Assembly: GCA_033961575.1 (NCBI GenBank)
Contig: CM066732.1
Coordinates: 67,742,687 to 67,806,686 of the forward strand
DNA length: 64,000 nt
Reading direction: 5' to 3'
Source: Aselliscus stoliczkanus
Taxonomy: Eukaryota; Chordata; Mammalia; Chiroptera; Hipposideridae
The translations under genes and the position numbers were made by a program. Below the pieces are notes generated by a model. It was not told the DNA's origin and did no database searches. It saw only the letters and a list, made by a program, of their open reading frames with translations. Below, in pieces: positions 58,440-64,000 of the stretch. The stretch's first letter is position 1, and each line of letters starts with the position of its first letter.

Positions 58440-58810
58440 CTGCTATTGGGACTGAAAGAGGAATGGATTTGAGATTCATTACAGAGACACAAACAATGGT
58501 ACTCACTGACTGACTTGATGTCAATCTCAGTGGAGAAAAGAACATTTAACATAATTCCCAGTTTGGACATCTAGGTATATGTATATTCCAATTACTAAAA
58601 TGGGAAAATAGCCACAGAAACACATGCGGGGGAAGAGAAGTTAGAGGCAACAATTTTAGGCTTGGATATTCTGAGTCTCTGGCATTTATGGGACACCCAG
58701 ATGGAGATATTCAGCAGGCAGCAAAAAATGTCTTCTATAGCTCAGGAAATACCCAAGTATCCCATATGATGGGTAACAGTCATACTTAGGTCTAAACAAG
58801 CATCAGTAAT
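58440..58810 (-). mobile_element. Ancient repeat, relative of the one at 22.8-23.6 kb
   Basis: GACACCCAGATGGAGATATTC and AGCAGGCAG-type phrases match the reverse orientation of the family described at 22830-23600. Heavily decayed; the assignment is tentative. Confidence 0.35.
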
Positions 58811-58888
58811 TTATAGAAAAGAAAGGGGAAATTGGATATCTCTGGGATAATAAATTACTGAGGAATAGTGTTTAAATGTGAACTAATG

Positions 58889-58995
58889 TGGGCCGGCTGA
58901 GTGGCGCGGTGGTTAAGCGCTGGCTTGGGAAGCCAGCGACCCCGGTTTGGTCCCACATAAGAGGGCCAGTGACACTGCCCTAAAAAAAAAAAAAA
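58889..58995 (+). mobile_element. Short tRNA-headed SINE
   Basis: Head GGGCCGGCTGAGTGGCGCGG, CCCGGTTTGGTCCCACATAA, GACACTGCCCT, then A17. Duplication AAATGTGAACTAATG at 58874-58888 and AAATGTGAATTAATG at 58996-59010 (one mismatch). Confidence 0.93.
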
Positions 58996-59010
58996 AAATG
59001 TGAATTAATG

Positions 59011-60299
59011 AGTATATTTATGTGGTAAGGAGAAGATACTGGCAGGTAGATATGTGTTAAAGCTATGTAGAGGGCATAATAAAAAGGAAAAAAGCTATAT
59101 TAGAGGACATAATGAAAAAGAAGAGCTGAGAGAATAATATTCAGAGCACCTGATGAATGTAAAGCGGTACTTCTTTGTGTAAGTAAGAAATAAGAATGGA
59201 TGCTGGAGAGGAAGGAGTTACAGCAGCAGGCCTGGGATTCATTTCTGCCTGATTGCCCAGGTGATGCTGCTAAGGGGAAGAAAAGAAGGCAGATGACTCG
59301 GTCTCATCTCCTTGTGAAATATGATAAGTGCTCCTTTGGGTAAATAGACTAATGATATTTGTCAGCACTAGAGTCCTTATGTCCTTTATAAGCTGTCCTT
59401 GGCTTAGAATTGTTTATGGAAATGCATCTAGGATTTATGGATTTATGAGGCACAGCTCACAAAAAAATGTCATATAAATTCTGTAATTCTCCAGGGTGTA
59501 AAATGGAGATATTTCATAATTGAACTCTCTGATTATGTAAGGTAAGCCACAGACCTCACTTAGAGACCTCATCTGTTCTTCTGGGTCAATGGTCCTGTCC
59601 AGTGTGGAGAGAAGTTACCTGTGGAGCCATACAAAATATTCCAGGCCTCTCTCTCTTTGTGTCTCTTGGTTGCTTATGTGTTTGACAGTACTAAAAACTG
59701 ATACTAGATAAGGTCCTTGATACTTGTGGTTCTGATATGGTAGTTTGATACTATGGATTGTGTCAGATATTAACTTGCTGGTTTGGGGACACAGTAGGTC
59801 TGTATTTTCATCATGGATTAGGAACATGGTTATTGGCTATGAGTAAGAGGATCAGAGGTGGGCCTTACATAAAACGTTAAATACACATTTTGACTAGTAT
59901 TTGTGGGTAAATGGAAGAGGAACTTAACCAGAAAATGTAAAATAATTGCAAAGAGGGATTGCGATCTCGCTATGATAATGTCAATGAGATAACAGCAGAT
60001 TGGACTAGGTTGGACTAATAGAAACAAGGTATCTAGAATGTGAGGCTGGTGCCTACCTATTCCACTCTGCACTAGAAAGCTGCATTTCTTCTGGGCTCAC
60101 AGTTATTTCTGGGAGACCAAGCAGATGGTAAGGACTTGGCTCTCTATTATGTCCCATGTTGAACAGTGGAAAGATTAGAGACACTTAGCGAGAAAATGGA
60201 AGACTTCCAGAACAGACCTCAGATAATTGAACTAGTACCAGTGGTTGGAAGTTATGGGAAACCATTTTATGACAATTTAATGAGGCATTTAAAGAGCTG
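59011..60299. other. No gene recognised
   Basis: Unique-looking sequence with short frames only. Confidence 0.5.
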
Positions 60300-60435
60300 C
60301 CCAAAGACAGAAAGTACCACCTTAATCTAGAGATTTTAACACAGCAGGGCTGAGGTGAGGCCCAAGAAAGTGTATTTTTTTATAAAACCTTCTGAGACTA
60401 ATCTGTCATGTGGCCAGATTTGAAACCACTGAGCT
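60300..60435. mobile_element. hAT-type MER relic
   Basis: GAGATTTTAACACAGCAGGG, AGGCCCAAGAAAGTGTATTT and TTTGAAACCACTGAG recall non-autonomous hAT (Charlie) elements of eutherians. Partial and diverged. Confidence 0.4.
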
Positions 60436-61279
60436 GGTTAATGCAGTAAATATTTGATCTGCTGCTGGTTGAATTAGATGATAGTTTACATTTTTTCTAA
60501 GCTGAGATCATATGAGTTTGCAGTTGATCACATACTAGAGACCAGCAGTCGTTGTTTTCAATAAGTAGTGCAGCTTTTCTCATCACTTTATGGAGCAGTT
60601 GGCATCTGAATGATTAGTTTATTTTCTGTGGATGCCCAACGCTTAGCCTCCCCATTGCTTAAGAAATATGATGCACTTATGGGATCTTAATCAGATGGCA
60701 GGAAGCCTGACACAAGTGAGCTGTCCAGTTATTCATCAGAGCTGAGCTATGTCTAAAGTGCTTGAGTCCGAAATACTATCAGGAGTGTATGTCAAGGCTG
60801 AGTTCTTGTGTCCATGTGTAATGAGATCATTTGGGAATTCTAGTTTTGGAGGGCTTCAAACCTGGCAGAGGATGGAGTGTGTCATGGGTCCTGGCCTGCC
60901 TTTCTTCATGGTCTCTTTTTACCGTTATGGTAATGTTCACAAATCCAGGCATAGAATCCAAAGCAGTGGCTGATAAAATTCTCTCTGCAATATCCATGGA
61001 AAAGGAAAGTTACCGATGACACTTCTTTCTACAAAGTTTTCAACAGATCTAGGGACAATACCTTCACAGAGAAGAGGTTAAGCATTTCTTCCCATAGTGT
61101 CCTGTGAGACTTCAACCTTTTTGTAGCCAAAAATATAATGGTCCCTGCTCCTCTGGGTCCCTGATGAAATGAATTTAGCTTCTAACATTATTTTTTTTCT
61201 TTTGGTCATATCTTCATGAAAGGATGCTATTCTCTCTATAAGCCATGGTCACTGATATGAATTTTTAAGATACCCTCTT
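60436..61279. other. No gene recognised
   Basis: Unique-looking sequence; nothing called. Confidence 0.5.
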
Positions 61280-61960
61280 GGCCAATGTTTCCCAAACATG
61301 CCTGAAGATAAGTTATCTGAGGACACATGTTAGAAATACAACCTCTCAGGGCCAGCCGAGTGGCTCATTGGTTAAGAGTTGGCTTGGGAGTGTGAGCTCT
61401 GAGCAGCAGGGCCACCTGTTCAGATCCCACATGAGGGCCAGTGACACTGCCCTCTACAGCTAAGATGGTGAACAACAGCTCAACCTGGAGCTGGGCTGCT
61501 GCGAGTCTCGAGATCGCATAGGCTGCAGCAGGGCTGCAGTGGGCTGCCGTAAGCTATCATGAGTGGCCGGCAGACAGCGTGACTGGCCGGAAGCCAGCTT
61601 GAGCTGCCATGAGCCGCAGTGAGTGGCTGTCCAATGGCCGGCAACCGATCTGCCTTAGCCAGGAAGAGCACAATGATCACAACACCAACATGGGCCAGTG
61701 AAGCAACGTCCCCACAACTAGACTGAAGAACCAAAGGACAGTAACTTGTCTGTTCCCCTTCTCTGATTCCCCAACACTGTTCCTTCCCCCAAGTCCCCAA
61801 TAAAATCTTTAAAAAAAAAAAAAGAAATACAACCTCTCAGTTCTTACCCCTGGAAATTCTGAATTAGTAACTGTAGAGTAGGCTGATAATTTGTATTTTC
61901 AACAAAGACTCCAGGTGGCTCTCTAGGTTAGTTCCCAAAGGTGGCTTCTAATTAGAATTA
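61280..61960. mobile_element. hAT-type MER element split by a SINE
   Basis: AATGTTTCCCAAACATGCC ... GTTAGAAATACAACCTCTCAG before the SINE and CTGGAAATTCTGAATTAG ... AAAGACTCCAGGTGGCTC after it form one element of the eutherian MER/hAT kind when the SINE and one target copy are ignored. Confidence 0.5.
61350..61823 (+). mobile_element. Long tRNA-headed SINE, most complete copy
   Basis: Head GGGCCAGCCGAGTGGCTC, insert GAGCTCTGAGCAGCAGGGCC, junction TGACACTGCCCTCTACAGC, body with units of about 20 bp (GGCCGGCAGACAGCGTGA, GGCCGGAAGCCAGCTTGA), tail CCCCAATAAAATCTTT and A13. A perfect 17 bp duplication GAAATACAACCTCTCAG lies at 61333-61349 and 61824-61840. Confidence 0.95.
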
Positions 61961-62275
61961 TCTGGAGAGTGATCACACATAGAGATTCTTAGGTTTCAAG
62001 ACATTCATGCTGATTAAGAATCTCTGAAAGAGGAGCTTGAGAAATCTATATTTCAGTTTCCTCAAGGCATGCTCAGTATAGCCCTGTAAAGCTTAAATAC
62101 TTTAGGAGTTTACTTCAAATAAGGGATACTACCTGATTTGTGCCTGTAGGTATGGCTGCCCCATTAAATATGGGAAGAATAATGATATATCAGAAAGAAC
62201 CAAGATAAAATCCTCTTAAACTGATCTCAGGGACAAATATTCAGTTTGACTAAAACTTAAACATCTCTAGAGTAG

Positions 62276-62492
62276 GATTTATCAACCTTGGCACTATTGA
62301 CATTTGAGGCTGGAGAATATTTTTGCTATGGGAAGCTTCCCTGTGTAATGTGGCGTGTTTATCATCCTCTCCGGCCTTGACCCATTAGATGTCAGTAGCA
62401 CTCCTCCTCTTACAACAACAACAAAATTTTATAGATGATGGCTAAATGTTCCTGGGGGGAAAATCACACTCAGTTGAATACCACTGCTCTAG
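62276..62492 (-). mobile_element. MER5A-like DNA transposon relic
   Basis: ATCAACCTTGGCACTATTGAC, ACCCATTAGATGTCAGTAGC, AATGTTCCTGGGGGG and ACCACTGCTCTAGAG give the MER5A order in reverse. Non-autonomous hAT-Charlie; no coding capacity. Confidence 0.75.
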
Positions 62493-62814
62493 AGAAAAGA
62501 CAGAGCACTGATGGTAATTTCATCAAACTTAAAAAAATTTATACTATAAATTAAAAACTGGAATAATTACCACGTCACAACTAAAGACACTCACTAAAGA
62601 GGACTTCCAGAACTGCTTCAGCAAGTGGCAGGAATGATGGGATGAGCATGTTGGAAGCAAGGGGGAGTATTTTGAGGGAGATTAATGACAATGTGTCTTT
62701 TACTGTAATAATTTTTTAAAATTTAAACATTCCCCATATTTTTGCTTACACCTCCTGTGTGTGTAAATTATTGAGCATCCTCTGTGCTTCAGATGTTTTC
62801 ATATATACTATTTC
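62493..62814. other. No gene recognised
   Basis: AT-rich; nothing called. Confidence 0.5.
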
Positions 62815-62995
62815 TTTTTTTCAATTAAAGTTTATTGGGGTGACAATGGTTAGTAAAACTATACAGGTTTCAAGTGTACAGTTCTGTAATACATCATCTG
62901 CATCACATTGTGTGTTCACCACCCAGAGTCAGTTCTGCTTCCATCATATATTTGATCCTGTTTACCCTCATCTAACCCCCTCCTGCCTTACCACA
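62815..62995 (-). mobile_element. L1 3' end, antisense
   Basis: TTTATTGGGGTGACAATGG, ACAGGTTTCAAGTGTACAG and GTGTGTTCACCACCCAGAG are the 3' UTR of an L1 group I associate with bats and relatives. It is 5' truncated to about 180 bp. The text ATATACTATTTCTTT occurs on both sides (62804-62818 and 62995-63009) as a target repeat. Confidence 0.75.
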
Positions 62996-63009
62996 TATAC
63001 TATTTCTTT

Positions 63010-64000
63010 AAACCCTAACATCAATTTAAAATATAAGCTATAGCATCAATATAAGCAATAAAAGCAATAGGCGGCCACAAGGACAATGATTTGACCTCAT
63101 ATGTTATATTATTATTGTTACTATTTAAATTTTTAAAATTTAAACTTAAAACTAAAGTCCTTCTGTTTAGATAGCAGTAGAATTTGCCTATCATCATGCA
63201 ACATATGACTTGTTAGACGAAATGTTAGACATATCACTTGGTATTTCATTTCCTAAGACCAATGTTTTTCCCCTCCCATCCTTCACTTAAACTGTAAAGT
63301 TTAAAAAATATATTTAAATTTAACTTAAAACTTTAAAGTACCATTAAATAAATGGATCCAAATGACAAAACTAGTATTTAGAAAGCCAGAATGTGAACCT
63401 AGCTCTTTAGGTCTGATATTTTCTCATTATTCCGAAGTTGTGTGATGTCATGGAAGGTAGTATTCATAGGACCCTGGGGTTGGCTTAGAACACAAAAATA
63501 GCCTTTGGAAAATATTTTCAATGATCTGTGGGGACTCAATAGATGTTTACTTAGACAGGCTTCTGGTAGCCTGACATGAAAAAGGAGATTGAGAAGCATG
63601 TTTTTATGCCTAAAGCTAAAGTCCATGTGGCAAACCAGAACATTTGTTTCAGCCAATGCCCAGGCCTATAATTTGGGTTCATGATTTTCTTTTCATTGAA
63701 TAGACTGCTTTGCCATCTCAGAGACTGAACAAAATTCAGGTCATGATGGTCTACTTTAAAAAAGAGAACAGTCCTGCTGACTTCTTAACTGCCAGGAATA
63801 TATTTTTGTACTTCTACTGACTCTTGGGAACAATAACATTGGGAGCATTAACTTAGTTTACATCAGTATTATAGAACATTCCTTCTAAATCTAAAATGCT
63901 ACTAGAATTTAGAAAATCATTTGTGACTCTTCTCCTTTTAAAAAAAAAATGAAACTTGGGTCTACTATTTAAATAATGGTAAAATTTGCTTATTACTTGA
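63010..64000. other. No gene recognised
   Basis: AT-rich sequence to the window edge with no coding or repeat signal that I can name. Confidence 0.5.

Overview
This is a mammalian nuclear window that is almost entirely interspersed repeats around one recognisable protein gene. Three things set the lineage. The gene is FSCB, a mammal-specific sperm-tail gene. Old eutherian repeats (MIR, L2, MER5A-like, Tigger-like, MaLR-like) are present. The young SINEs have a tRNA-like head (GGGCCGGCCGAGTGG...) and, in the long form, a tail ending in CCCCAATAAAATCTTT, which resembles what I recall of SINEs in horseshoe and leaf-nosed bats. With the L1 3' ends seen here, a rhinolophoid-type bat is my best guess; mammal is near certain, the bat family is an inference. 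The setting fits the gene-poor flank in which FSCB lies in other mammals.

Layout. 1-24.3 kb: gene-free DNA with an antisense L1 piece at the left edge, a 3.3 kb old HAL1/L1 copy (3.9-7.3 kb), MIR/L2/LTR-type relics and several SINEs. 24.4-31.2 kb: a decayed, near full-length L1 in antisense, split by an LTR-like insert that itself carries a SINE. 31.3-36.8 kb: two long SINEs and a HAL1 copy; one of those SINEs and the HAL1 entered the same target site. 37.9-39.9 kb: single-exon FSCB, whose 3' end is shifted out of frame twice. 41.4-48.9 kb: an L1 with an old HAL1 inside it, then a young HAL1 with an intact 294-codon ORF1 and no ORF2. 49.6-54.9 kb: a SINE whose A-rich tail was entered by a class I endogenous retrovirus arranged R-U5...U3-R-poly(A), i.e. 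a copy of viral RNA made by the L1 machinery rather than a normal provirus. 55-64 kb: gene-free DNA with DNA-transposon relics and two SINEs.

How it fits together. There is no operon or pathway. The common thread is L1-type target-primed reverse transcription: SINEs, HAL1 and the retroviral retrocopy all carry poly(A) and target duplications of about 11-17 bp. Every L1/HAL1 piece I could orient lies on the minus strand, antisense to FSCB. Two similar HAL1 copies in direct orientation bracket FSCB about 12 kb apart. Element family names come from recalled consensus patterns, not from a search.
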